Assembly: GCA_963707895.1 (NCBI GenBank)
Contig: CAVPRS010000003.1
Coordinates: forward strand, 310,001-374,000
Reading direction: 5' to 3'
Source: Fodinibacter sp963707895
GTDB lineage: Bacteria > Actinomycetota > Actinomycetes > Actinomycetales > Dermatophilaceae
Length of the DNA: 64,000 nucleotides
Both the position numbers and the translations under genes were made by a program. Below are positions 54,028-62,525 of this stretch, piece by piece (position 1 is the first letter of the stretch; every line of letters starts with the position of its first letter). A model generated the notes under the pieces. It saw nothing but the letters and a program-made list of their open reading frames with translations. It did not search any database and had not been told where the DNA came from.

Positions 54028-55235
54028 ATGCGAGCAGTGGTGTGGAACGGCAGGCGCGACGTGCGGGTCGAGGAGGTCGCCGACCCGGTGATCCAGGATC
54101 CGGGCGATGCCATCATCAAGGTGACGAGCACCAACATCTGCGGGTCGGACCTGCACCTCTACGAGCCGCTCGCGCCCTTCATGAAGCCGGGCGACATGAT
54201 CGGCCACGAGCCGATGGGCGTCGTCGAGGAGGTCGGTAGCGCCGTCACCGCGATCTCGCCGGGTGACCGCGTCGTCATCCCGTTCCAGATCTGCTGCGGC
54301 ACCTGCTGGATGTGCGAGCACGGCCTGCAGAGCCAGTGCGAGACCACCCAGGTGCGCGAGCAGGGCAGCGGCGCAGCGTTGTTCGGGTACTCCGAGCTCT
54401 ACGGCTCGGTGCCCGGCGGGCAGGCCGAGTACCTCCGCGTGCCGCAGGCGCAGTACACCCACATCAAGGTTCCCGACGGGCCGCCCGACGAGCGGTTCGT
54501 CTACCTGTCCGACGTGCTCCCCACGGCATGGCAGGCCGTCGCGTACGCCGACCCGGAGCCGGACGGGACCCTGCTCGTGCTCGGCCTGGGTCCGATCGGC
54601 GACATGGCCTGCCGCATCGCCCTGCACCGCGGGGTGCGCCAGGTGATCGGCGTCGACCTGGTCGACGCGCGTCTGCAGCGGGCCCGCGACCGAGGCGTCA
54701 CGACGATCGACCTGCGCGACGTGGATGACGTCGCCGCCGCGGTCCGAGACCTCACCGCCGGGCGGGGCGCCGATGCGGTCATCGACGCGGTCGGCATGGA
54801 GGCACACGGATCACCTGCTGCGTGCAGGTCACCCACAAGCTGGTGGGCGCACTGCCCGACGCCGTCGCGAAGAAGCTGATGACCACAGCGGGCATCGACC
54901 GGCTCGCGGCCTTCCGGACGGCGATCGAGGCGGTGCGCCGCGGCGGCACGATCTCGCTCATCGGGGTCTACGGCGGGATGACCGACCCGCTGCCGATGAT
55001 GACCTTGTTCGACAAGCAGGTGCAGATCCGGATGGGCCAGGCCAACGTCAAGCGGTGGGCGCCCGACATCCTGCCGCTGCTCACCGATGACGACCCGCTC
55101 GGCGTCGACGACTTCGCCACCCACCGCCTGCCGCTCGACGCGGCTCCGGGGGCGTACGCCGACTTCCAGGCCAAGAAGGACGGCATGGTCAAGGTCGTCC
55201 TCAAGCCCGGAATGCAGGCCGCCGACCTGCGGTGA
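54028..55235 (+). pseudogene. Zinc-dependent alcohol dehydrogenase, frameshifted
   Basis: ATG 54028 (after GGGAGGT) starts an MDR enzyme: catalytic zinc Cys in TNICGSDLHLY, His in GHEPMG, structural zinc cysteines in CCGTCWMCEHGLQSQC, and NAD loop LGLGPIGDMACRIA. At about 54820, after GMEAHGSPAA, one base is missing; resuming as VQVTHKLVGALPD restores the family end at 55235, about 402 residues. It resembles formaldehyde- or threonine-dehydrogenase-like members. Under a stress-type promoter. Confidence 0.87.
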
Positions 55236-55302
55236 CCTGCTCGACCTCAGCCCGCGGAGTAGATTTCGGAGGAAAGGCCATCGGCCCGGTGCGGGAGAGG
55301 AA

Positions 55303-56031
55303 GTGGACGTGGCTGACGTCGACGACCTCCTCACCCGGCTCGCGAAGGGCCTGGCCGACGCGGCGGGCTCCGGGCGGCCCCTCCCGGAGCGGCTCTGCCG
55401 GGCTGCGGCCACGCTCCTGGAGTGCGACGGCGGCGCCATCACCCTGGCCTACACACTGGTGGAGCGGGTCACCCTCTGCGCGACCGACGACACGGCCCTG
55501 ATCATCGAGGAGACCCAGGACGTCGTCGGCCAGGGCCCCGGCCACGACGCCTTCAGCACCGGCATGTACGCGCGGTTCGACCTCCTCGACGTCGACGGCC
55601 CCGACCCCCGCTGGCCGCTGCTCGAGTCGGACTCCCTCACCGCCCTGGCACCCGCCGTCATCCACGCCCTGCCCATGGGCCCGAGCGAGAGCCCGGTCAT
55701 CGGCGTCATGACCCTCTACCAGCACGGCACCGAGCGAGACATCGACCTCGACGCCGCCCTTGTCGTGGCACGGGTGCTCGCCGCGGCCCTGGTGGCCGAC
55801 GGACCCACGGTCCACGACGCGGGCCACGGCCCGTGGGCCGAGCGCGCTGAGGTGCACCAGGCCACGGGCATGGTGGTCGCCCAGCTGGGCATCGAGGAGC
55901 GCGACGCCCTCGCCCTGCTGCGCGCGCACGCCTACTCGCACGACCAGAGCGTCGGGCGCACAGCCCGCGCGGTGGTCGCTCGCGACCTCACCTTCACCGA
56001 GACCCCGGACCAGGAGATCGAGTCGACATGA
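55303..56031 (+). CDS. GAF-ANTAR transcription antiterminator
   Basis: 242 residues (GTG 55303; GTG 55309 also fits the GAGAGGA ribosome-binding site). GAF-like sensor domain in the first 165 residues, then a C-terminal ANTAR RNA-binding helix bundle (AERAEVHQATGMVVAQLGIEERDALALLRAHAYSHD in pieces: VHQATGMVVAQLG, ALALLRAHA). ANTAR proteins bind paired hairpins in nascent RNA and prevent termination. Stop overlaps the next start by 4 bp. Confidence 0.87.
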   Translation: MDVADVDDLLTRLAKGLADAAGSGRPLPERLCRAAATLLECDGGAITLAYTLVERVTLCATDDTALIIEETQDVVGQGPGHDAFSTGMYARFDLLDVDGPDPRWPLLESDSLTALAPAVIHALPMGPSESPVIGVMTLYQHGTERDIDLDAALVVARVLAAALVADGPTVHDAGHGPWAERAEVHQATGMVVAQLGIEERDALALLRAHAYSHDQSVGRTARAVVARDLTFTETPDQEIEST

Positions 56032-56999
56032 GAAGCACAAGCGTCTCCGACGTCCTCGCCACTGCCAACGCCGCGATGGTCAGGCGCGACCCCGATGTCA
56101 CCGGGGCCCTCGCGACCCTGTTGTCCGGCGTGGTCGCCGCGCTGCCGGCACGTGCGGCCGCGGTGCTCGTCGAGGTCGACGGGGGCCTCGAGCTGCTCGC
56201 GGCCAGCAACCACCGGGTGGCCGACCTGGAGGCCTACCAGGCCCAGGTCGACGAGGGACCCTGCCTCGATGCGCTGCGCTCCGGGGTCGAGGTGCACTCC
56301 GTCGGGGGCGACGACCTCGAGGCCCGTTGGCCGCTGGCCGGACCGGTCATCGTCGCAGCCGGCTACCGGTCGGTGCAGGCGCTGCCGCTGCGTTGGCAGG
56401 GTGCGGTCTTCGGTGCCCTGAACGTCTTCCGCGAGGAGGAAGCCGGCTTCGCCGACCAGCAGGCCGAGTGCCGCGCCCTCGCCGACGCCGTCACCCTGGT
56501 CATCCTCAGCAGCCAGCTGGGCGAGGAGCGCATCGTGAGTGGCCTGCACGCCGCGCTCGAGGAGCGCGCTGTCGTCGAGCTGGCCAAGGGCGCCCTGTCG
56601 CACGTGCTCTCGGTCGACATGGCGGCGGCCTTCGACGCCCTGCTCGCTCTCGCCGACGACGAGGGCCTCTCGCTGGGGAACGCTGCGCGGCGGGTCATGG
56701 ACCGGGCACGCGCCGGGACCTTCGGCAGCGCCCGTCGACCTCGTCATGAGCGCAGTCGGTCGGGGTCCGCTCCGCTCTCGATGACCTGCCGCGCAACCTC
56801 GCGCAGCTTGGTGTTGTGGTCCTGCGACGAGCGCTTGAGGTGCTCGAAGGCAGTCGCTGGCGTCCAACGGTGGCGCTCCACGAGGATGCCTACGGCCTGG
56901 CCGATCTCCTCGTGGCTGTCGATGGCCAGGCGCAGGTGCTGCTCGCGCTCGGCGAGTGCCGTCGCCGCCGCCACGTGGGTGACGCACAGCGCGGCATAG
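56028..56999 (+). CDS. GAF-ANTAR protein, uncertain C-terminus
   Basis: ATG 56028 starts a GAF domain (EGPCLDALRSGVEVHSVGG, ALPLRWQGAVFGALNVF) followed by a C-terminal ANTAR domain (ALEERAVVELAKGALSHVL, LALADDEGLSLGNAARRVM). These cover 240 residues. The open frame then runs another 80 residues antisense to the neighbouring ANTAR gene; that tail has no conserved look, and other frames stop at 56749 and 56784. A small indel near 56710-56740 is likely, so the true end is probably near 56750-56785. Confidence 0.8.
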   Translation: MRSTSVSDVLATANAAMVRRDPDVTGALATLLSGVVAALPARAAAVLVEVDGGLELLAASNHRVADLEAYQAQVDEGPCLDALRSGVEVHSVGGDDLEARWPLAGPVIVAAGYRSVQALPLRWQGAVFGALNVFREEEAGFADQQAECRALADAVTLVILSSQLGEERIVSGLHAALEERAVVELAKGALSHVLSVDMAAAFDALLALADDEGLSLGNAARRVMDRARAGTFGSARRPRHERSRSGSAPLSMTCRATSRSLVLWSCDERLRCSKAVAGVQRWRSTRMPTAWPISSWLSMARRRCCSRSASAVAAATWVTHSAA

Positions 57000-57966
57000 G
57001 ACTCCAGGGCGGCGTCCCAACGCCGGTGCGCCGACTCACCGAGCACCACGACAGCCGCGTCCCGCCCCGAGCGCCGGCCGTGCGGCTCGGCCAGGGGGTA
57101 GGCGTGCCAGGCCTGCACCCCTTTGTCCAGGGCGCCGGGGTCCCCGGCCAGGCTCAGGGCTCCCTGGTGGCCGACACCTGACGCACCAGGTCGGTGACCC
57201 GCGCGCGGGTCGCGTCGGCGAACCCGGGCAGCTGCTCGTCGACGGAGTCGGCCAGGGCGGCGCGGTCGCCCGCGACGGGCACGTCGAGCACCACGACGGC
57301 GGGATGGTCGGCGGGGTTGGCCCCGAGGATCGACCGAGCGCAGTGGATGGCGTCGGCCCGCGTCGCTGCTCCCATCAGGGACGCCATGTCGGCCAGGGTG
57401 GCCAGCCGCCGCTCGCCGATGACCCGCTCGGTGGTCTCGGTGACCGCGCAGAACACTCCCCCGACCTCCCCCGACTCGGCGGTGATCGGGCTGTACGAGA
57501 ACGTGAAGTAGCACTCCTCGGGGTGGTCGTTGCGCTCGAGCACGAAGAGCTGGTCGGTCGACCAGGTGGCGCCGTCACCCTGCATCACCTGCTCGAGCAT
57601 CGGTCCGATGACGTCCCAGATCTCGGTCCACACCTCACGTCCCGGGGCGCCGAGCGCCCGGGGGTGCTTGGTCCGGCCGAGCATCGGCCGGTAGGCGTCG
57701 TTGTAGACCATCGCCAGGTCTGGTCCCCACCACAGCAGGATCGGGAAGCGCGACGACAGGCAGATGCCGACAGCGGTGCGCAGGCTCGGTGGCCAGGTCT
57801 GCGGGTCACCCAGGGGGCTGGCCGACCAGTCGGTGGTGGCGATCAGCGCTGCCATCTCGCCGGGCACGTCGAGGTAGCCCTCGCGCGCGGCGGGCGCGAG
57901 AAGCGGTTCGGCTCGTGGGCTCCGAGACGGCGACGGGCTTGCGAGCTGTGGTTCGTGGCGGGTCAC
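56744..57966 (-). pseudogene. PAS-GAF-ANTAR regulator, frameshifted
   Basis: GTG 57966 (GGGGAG six bases upstream) starts a PAS-type domain (WSASPLGDPQTWPPSL, FPILLWWGPDLAMVYNDAY) and a GAF-like part ending TRARVTDLVRQV. At about 57170 one base is missing; the other frame continues GHQGALSLAGDPGAL through ALAEREQHLRLAIDSHEE and the ANTAR domain ERHRWTPATAFEHLKRSSQ to 56744. The full product is about 408 residues. A light-, redox- or metabolite-sensing RNA-binding regulator is expected. The third ANTAR gene in 3 kb. Confidence 0.85.
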
Positions 57967-57994
57967 GACGACTCCCCAAAGACCCTGTGCCCGG

Positions 57995-58678
57995 TCAGCC
58001 GGATGTTCGACCGCCTGGGCGCACGGCACTCTGACACATCCTCCGCCCGCGGGCAAGACGAGGTTCGACGCGAATCCGCAGGTCAGGACCCCGAACCTGA
58101 GAGACTCTCAGCGACGAAGACCGCGGGGTCACGGCGTCGTCGAACGCCGGGTCGCGGCTGCCGACCTTGCGGGCCGTCGTGAGGTGGCCGCCGAGGTAGC
58201 CCGACGCGCCGGTGACCGCCGCGCCGAGGAGGGCGGTGGCCACGCCGAGCCCGTGGCGTTTCCGCGAGCGCGCCACGTACGACGTCACGTAGAGCGTGCT
58301 CGCGACGGCGTTCAGGGCGCCGTGCAGCGCACCGACCCGCTGCTCCTTGGACCCGATCCGGGCCCACTCCGCCAGGCCGGTCAGCGCGGTGGGGGCCGAG
58401 GCGAGCAGGCCGGCTCCGACGAGCCACTGGGCCGCATCGCGGTCCTCCTGCCGGCCGCGCACGTCGAGCACTGTCGCCGAGGTCCAGAAGCCGAGCGGCA
58501 GGTCGGTGAGCAGCGGGTGCAGCGCGTGCCCGACCAGCCCGGAGCGCAGGAGCTCACTGCCCGACCAACGGTCGAGGGGCACCGCCAGCACGGCATACAC
58601 CTCACGCAGGCCGTCGAGCGAGGCGCTCTCCTCGAGGCGCTGGGTGAGGCCCACCAGGGCCCGGGTCGTCGCGGGCAC
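57995..58678 (-). CDS. DUF2231 membrane protein
   Basis: 227 residues. GLVGHALHPLLTDLPLGFW is the DUF2231 signature (two His facing membrane segments), followed by three more hydrophobic segments (LLASAPTALTGLAEW, LNAVASTLYVTSYV, LLGAAVTGASGYLGG). The last 45 residues are basic and probably not part of the fold. Such proteins are linked to redox or haem-like roles but unproven. Start lies 2 bases after the hemerythrin stop, so the two are coexpressed. Confidence 0.85.
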   Translation of the reverse strand: MPATTRALVGLTQRLEESASLDGLREVYAVLAVPLDRWSGSELLRSGLVGHALHPLLTDLPLGFWTSATVLDVRGRQEDRDAAQWLVGAGLLASAPTALTGLAEWARIGSKEQRVGALHGALNAVASTLYVTSYVARSRKRHGLGVATALLGAAVTGASGYLGGHLTTARKVGSRDPAFDDAVTPRSSSLRVSQVRGPDLRIRVEPRLARGRRMCQSAVRPGGRTSG

Positions 58679-58680
58679 GG

Positions 58681-59178
58681 TCAGGAGATGACGGCGTCGA
58701 CGGTCTTCTTCAGGGCGCTGGGCTGCTCCGGCCGGCGCGGTGCGCGCTCCTTCGCGGCCGCGAGCTCGTCACCGATCTCCCGCAGCTGCGTGCGGGTGAG
58801 CCCTTCGCGCACCTTGGGGAACCAGTCCTGCTCCTCCTCCTCGATGTGGTGCGTGACGTTCTCGATGAGGACGGTGGCCTTGGCCTCGAACCGCTCGTCC
58901 GACGGGCTCATCGGCACCAGCTCCATGACGAGGACGTCCGCCACGTGGTGCTCCTCGTACGACTCGAGCACGTCGTCCTCCAGCTCGGGCAGCAGGGCGC
59001 GCACCCGCGGGTACATGACCTCGTTCTCGATGTACGTGTGCACGGTCAGCAGCTCGATGATCTGCTCGACCAGCTTTCCCTTGCGGGCCTGGGTCGTCGA
59101 GGCCTTCTGGAACTCGCGGAACAGCCCGCGGACCTCCTTGTGGTCGGCCTTGAGCATCACGATCGCGTCCTGGGACAT
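58681..59178 (-). CDS. Hemerythrin HHE-domain protein
   Basis: 165 residues. Iron-coordinating His/Glu residues appear in the pattern KADHKEVRGLF, TVHTYIENEVMYP, EEHHVADVLV and VTHHIEEEEQDWFP, typical of the HHE domain binding a di-iron site for oxygen, nitric oxide or iron sensing. The C-terminus is basic. First gene of a minus-strand unit with DUF2231, driven by a stress-type promoter. ATG 59178 follows GAAGGAG. Confidence 0.92.
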   Translation of the reverse strand: MSQDAIVMLKADHKEVRGLFREFQKASTTQARKGKLVEQIIELLTVHTYIENEVMYPRVRALLPELEDDVLESYEEHHVADVLVMELVPMSPSDERFEAKATVLIENVTHHIEEEEQDWFPKVREGLTRTQLREIGDELAAAKERAPRRPEQPSALKKTVDAVIS

Positions 59179-59241
59179 GTCGACTCCTTCGCATGGGGGT
59201 CGGCAGGCGCTGGGCGCACCGGCCGTGGCGTCGCGGGGCCC

Positions 59242-59266
59242 GTACCCGGCAGCGGGTCGGGCAAAC
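59242..59266 (-). promoter_or_regulatory. SigB/SigF-type promoter of the hemerythrin operon
   Basis: On the minus strand GTTT (59266-59263), 15 bases, GGGTAC (59247-59242). It fits the Streptomyces SigB consensus exactly. The ATG is 63 bases downstream. Confidence 0.75.
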
Positions 59267-59283
59267 CCGCACGGGCCACGGGA

Positions 59284-59309
59284 GTGTGCCGTGGCGCGGT
59301 GGTGGGTAG
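59284..59309 (+). promoter_or_regulatory. SigB/SigF-type promoter of the desaturase-like gene
   Basis: GTGT at 59284-59287, 16 bases, GGGTAG at 59304-59309, 48 bases before the GTG start. It is back-to-back with the hemerythrin promoter. Confidence 0.55.
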
Positions 59310-59357
59310 GCAGACGGGTGCTCCGCCCGGGGCGAGTCGCCCACGCAAGGAGGCCCG

Positions 59358-60962
59358 GTGTCCTCGACCACCTGCGACGCCGTGGTGGTCGGGGCGGGAC
59401 CGAACGGCCTGGTGGCCGCGAACGGCCTGGCCGACGCCGGTTGGGACGTCGTGCTCCTCGAGGCGCAGGACGAGGTCGGTGGGGCTGTTCGCAGCGCCGA
59501 GAGCGTGGCGTCGGGCTTCGTCACCGACCTGTTCAGCGCCTTCTACCCGCTGGCGGCGGCCAGCCCGGTGATCCGCGACCTCCACCTCGAGCGTCACGGT
59601 CTCGCCTGGCGCCATGCCCCCGACGTGGTGGCCCACGCCTTCCCCGACGGCCGGTGCGCCGTGCTCCGACGCTCGGCGAGCGACACCGCATCCGGCCTGG
59701 ACCGGCACCACGCGGGTGACGGCGACGCCTGGCTGCGGATGGTGGCCGGCTGGAACCGGGTCCGCGACCCTTTGCTCGACGCGCTGTTCACCCCGTTCCC
59801 GCCGGTACGCGCCGGGGCGCGCCTCCTACGGCGCTCCGGTGTGACGGGCAGCCTCGATCTCACCCGGCTCGGCCTGCTGTCGGTGCGCCGCCTCGGGCAG
59901 GAGGAGTTCGGCAGCGAGGAGGCGCGGGTGCTGCTCAGCGGCAACGCGATGCACAGCGACGTGTCCCCGGACAGCGCGGGCAGCGCGTTGTTCGGCTGGC
60001 TGCTCGTGATGCTCGGCCAGGACGTCGGCTTCCCCGTCCCCGAGGGCGGCGCCGGGATGCTCGCCACCGCCCTTCGTCGGCGCGCCGAGTCGCTGGGCGT
60101 GCAGGTGCGCTGTGGCGTGCCGGTGACCGCGGTGATGGTCTCGGGAGGCCGGGCCACCGGCGTCCGGCTCGCCGACGGTGACGTCGTGCGCGCCCGCCAC
60201 GCGGTGCTCGCCGACGTGCCGGCACCGGCGCTGTACCGCGACCTCGTCGGCCCCGGCCACCTCCCGCCACGGTTCCTCGAGGACCTGCGCCGGTTCGAGT
60301 GGGACGACGCCACGCTCAAGGTCAACTGGGCCCTCGACTCACCCATCCCGTGGTCGGCTACCGGGGCGCGGCGGGCCGGCACGGTGCACCTCGGCGTCGA
60401 CGACGACGGGCTCGTCGACGTCGCCGCCGACCTGTCCGTGGGACGGATGCCGGAGCGGCCGTTCATGCTCCTCGGCCAGATGACGACTGCCGACCCGACG
60501 CGATCGCCGGAGGGAACGGAGTCGGCGTGGGCCTACACCCACCTGCCGCGCCGCCTGGCGGCCGACGAGGGAGCGCTCGGCCGTCAGGTCGAGCGGATCG
60601 AGGAGGCGGTGGAGGCCGTGGCGCCGGGGTTCCTCGCGACTCGACGGGCCCGCCAGGTGCAGACCCCGCGCGGCCTCCAGGATGCCGACGGAAGCCTGAG
60701 CAGGGGCGCCCTGAACGCGGGCACCGCGGCGCTGCACCAGCAGCTGGTCATGCGGCCCACCCGCGGTCTGGGGCGACCGGAGACTCCGGTCCCCGGCCTG
60801 TACCTCGCCGGTGCCTCGGCCCATCCCGGTGGCGGTGTGCACGGCGCCTGCGGGTGGAACGCCGCCGTGTGCGCCCTCAGGCACCGAGGACCGCTCGGGA
60901 TGGTGCGGCGCGCCATGGTCCGCACGGCCTGGTCGCGGGTGCTGCGCGATCCCGCCCCCTGA
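59358..60962 (+). CDS. Phytoene-desaturase-family FAD oxidoreductase
   Basis: 534 residues. N-terminal FAD motif VVVGAGPNGLVAANGLADAGW and the following LLEAQDEVGGAVRS are typical; the C-terminal flavin motif is VPGLYLAGASAHPGGGVHGACG. Closest to the retinol-saturase/PYROXD2-like branch rather than true CrtI, and no carotenoid genes are linked. The substrate is unknown. GTG 59358 after AAGGAGG. Ends next to a REP-like palindrome. Confidence 0.88.
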   Translation: MSSTTCDAVVVGAGPNGLVAANGLADAGWDVVLLEAQDEVGGAVRSAESVASGFVTDLFSAFYPLAAASPVIRDLHLERHGLAWRHAPDVVAHAFPDGRCAVLRRSASDTASGLDRHHAGDGDAWLRMVAGWNRVRDPLLDALFTPFPPVRAGARLLRRSGVTGSLDLTRLGLLSVRRLGQEEFGSEEARVLLSGNAMHSDVSPDSAGSALFGWLLVMLGQDVGFPVPEGGAGMLATALRRRAESLGVQVRCGVPVTAVMVSGGRATGVRLADGDVVRARHAVLADVPAPALYRDLVGPGHLPPRFLEDLRRFEWDDATLKVNWALDSPIPWSATGARRAGTVHLGVDDDGLVDVAADLSVGRMPERPFMLLGQMTTADPTRSPEGTESAWAYTHLPRRLAADEGALGRQVERIEEAVEAVAPGFLATRRARQVQTPRGLQDADGSLSRGALNAGTAALHQQLVMRPTRGLGRPETPVPGLYLAGASAHPGGGVHGACGWNAAVCALRHRGPLGMVRRAMVRTAWSRVLRDPAP

Positions 60963-60977
60963 GCCGGGCCCACCCGG

Positions 60978-61023
60978 GTCGGGTGCCCAGGCGGTCGCCG
61001 GAACAGCCACCCGGGCACCCGAC
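60978..61023. repeat. REP-like palindrome, copy 7 (divergent)
   Basis: Arms GTCGGGTGCCCAGGCGG and CCACCCGGGCACCCGAC: compensatory changes in both arms (T-to-C with A-to-G) keep pairing relative to the other copies. It lies between convergent genes. Confidence 0.8.
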
Positions 61024-61038
61024 TCCGGGGATGTGGTG

Positions 61039-61527
61039 TCAGTCGTCGGAGCCGGCGAGCCACTCGCGGTGGCGTCCCTCCGCGATGTAGGCCAGGCGGC
61101 GCAGGGCCTCTCGGTTGCGCGGCAGGATGCCGAGCTGGCGCAGCGGCATCGGCACCACGGTTCCCGGGCCCTTCGACGCGTCCTCGGCGATCGACACGGT
61201 GCAGCTGCCCGGGCCGTCGGGGACGATCTCGATCTCGACGCGCGCCTCGCCCATCGGCCAGCCCCGTGCGGTGAGGACCAGGTGGTGCGGCTCCTGCGCC
61301 TCGTTCGACACCGTCGCGTCCGAGATGACCGCGGGCCAGGGACCGAAGCTGTGGTGCAGCCGGGTGCCGGCGGCGGGCCAGCCCTTCTCGACCGCACGCA
61401 CCCGAGAGGCCCCGACCACCCAGGTGGCGTACTGCCACCCGTCGGCGAGCACCGCCCAGACGGCCTCGGCAGGAGCAGCCACCTGACGGCTGACTCGGGG
61501 GCGGGACAGGGCGTGGTCTTCTGACAT
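61039..61527 (-). CDS. SRPBCC-family protein
   Basis: 162 residues from ATG 61527, which has GAGGAGGACGCC in front. START-like fold: RQVAAPAEAVWAVLADGWQY, WVVGASRVRAVEKGWPAAG, then strands and a C-terminal helix. Ligand unknown. The frame is open upstream into the SDR gene with no intervening stop, so a fused product is possible; the strong own ribosome-binding site argues for separate translation. Confidence 0.85.
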   Translation of the reverse strand: MSEDHALSRPRVSRQVAAPAEAVWAVLADGWQYATWVVGASRVRAVEKGWPAAGTRLHHSFGPWPAVISDATVSNEAQEPHHLVLTARGWPMGEARVEIEIVPDGPGSCTVSIAEDASKGPGTVVPMPLRQLGILPRNREALRRLAYIAEGRHREWLAGSDD

Positions 61528-62403
61528 GGCGTCCTCCTCTGGTGCGGGGTGCTGGGGGGCTTCGACATTGCCGCGGGTCGCGGGCAGGTCGCGCCACGCG
61601 TCGAGCCCGAAGGTGCGCATCAGGGGCGTGACGAGCGCGTCGTAGACGGCGGGGAACAGGCGGAAACCCGCGATGGTGACCAGGTTGGTCGGGCCGACGT
61701 TGGTCTGCCGGCGGGGATGGCGCAGCACCCACCACACCCGCCGCGCGACGTCGTCGGGCCCGAGCACCGGCGGGGGCGGGCTGCCGTGCCGACCGAGCAC
61801 CGTCGCCGCCTGCTGGTAGATCGGGGTGTCGATGCCGCCGGGCGCGATGAGCGAGATCGCGACGCCCTCGCGCTGGCGCGCCTCGATCTGGAGGGTGCGC
61901 ACCAGGCCGTGCACCGCCCACTTGGAGAGCACGTAGGAGCTCATGTACGGCGTGGCGATCTCGCCGAGCAATGAGCCGATGACGACGAGGTGCCCGCCCC
62001 CGGTGCGGCGGAACGCGTCCATGCTGGCTCGACACACGGCGAGGGTGCCGAACACGTTGGTCGTCACTACCTCGGTCATCACGTCGTGCGGAACCTCCTC
62101 GACGTTGCCGTAGGCCACGACGGCGGCGGAGTGCACGACCGCCAGCCCGCGACCGAACTCGGCGGCCGCCTGCGCCACGACCCGTCGCACCTCGTCGGTG
62201 TCCCGCACGTCGAGCTCCTCGACCGAGGCAGTCCCGCCGGCCTCGAGGATCTCCTCGGCGAGCAGCGTCAGCACCAGGGGCGCGCGGCCCGTGAGCACCA
62301 CGTGCAGACCCTCTCGGGCGAGCAGCAGGGCGGTGGCCCGACCGATGCCGCTGGACGCCCCGGTGATCAGGGCCGCCGTCGGCCGCTCGGTGGTGGTGCG
62401 CAT
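61528..62403 (-). CDS. SDR-family oxidoreductase, open into the SRPBCC gene
   Basis: About 292 residues from ATG 62403. LITGASSGIGRATALLLA is the cofactor motif; HSAAVVAYG, VVIGSLLGEIATPYMSSYVLSK (Ser, Tyr, Lys of the active site) and APGGIDTPIYQ follow. No stop occurs before the SRPBCC start in this frame, so the end is set at that boundary. A true SDR-SRPBCC fusion or a lost stop by indel are both possible. A stress-type promoter lies 50 bases upstream. Confidence 0.85.
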
Positions 62404-62452
62404 CCGGGATCCTCCTGGGGGGCGTCTTCCGTCCGCTGCCGGAACCGGTGGC

Positions 62453-62477
62453 CTACCCGGCGAGAGGTGGAGCAAAC
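62453..62477 (-). promoter_or_regulatory. SigB/SigF-type promoter of the SDR-SRPBCC unit
   Basis: Minus strand GTTT (62477-62474), 15 bases, GGGTAG (62458-62453), 50 bases before the ATG at 62403. Confidence 0.75.
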
Positions 62478-62491
62478 GCGCCGTCGAGGGT

Positions 62492-62516
62492 GCATGGACA
62501 GCCGAAGCCCGGGTAG
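62492..62516 (+). promoter_or_regulatory. SigB/SigF-type promoter of the catalase gene
   Basis: GCAT at 62492-62495, 15 bases, GGGTAG at 62511-62516. The GGGTAGGC here and GCCTACCC of the divergent promoter form an inverted pair. Only 9 bases separate the -10 from the catalase ATG, so the message may be leaderless. Confidence 0.65.
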
Positions 62517-62525
62517 GCGAGCCCC

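Noticed and set aside
56750..56999. C-terminal 80 residues of the second GAF-ANTAR frame
   Set aside because: It is exactly antisense to the ANTAR domain of the convergent gene and has no protein-like conservation.
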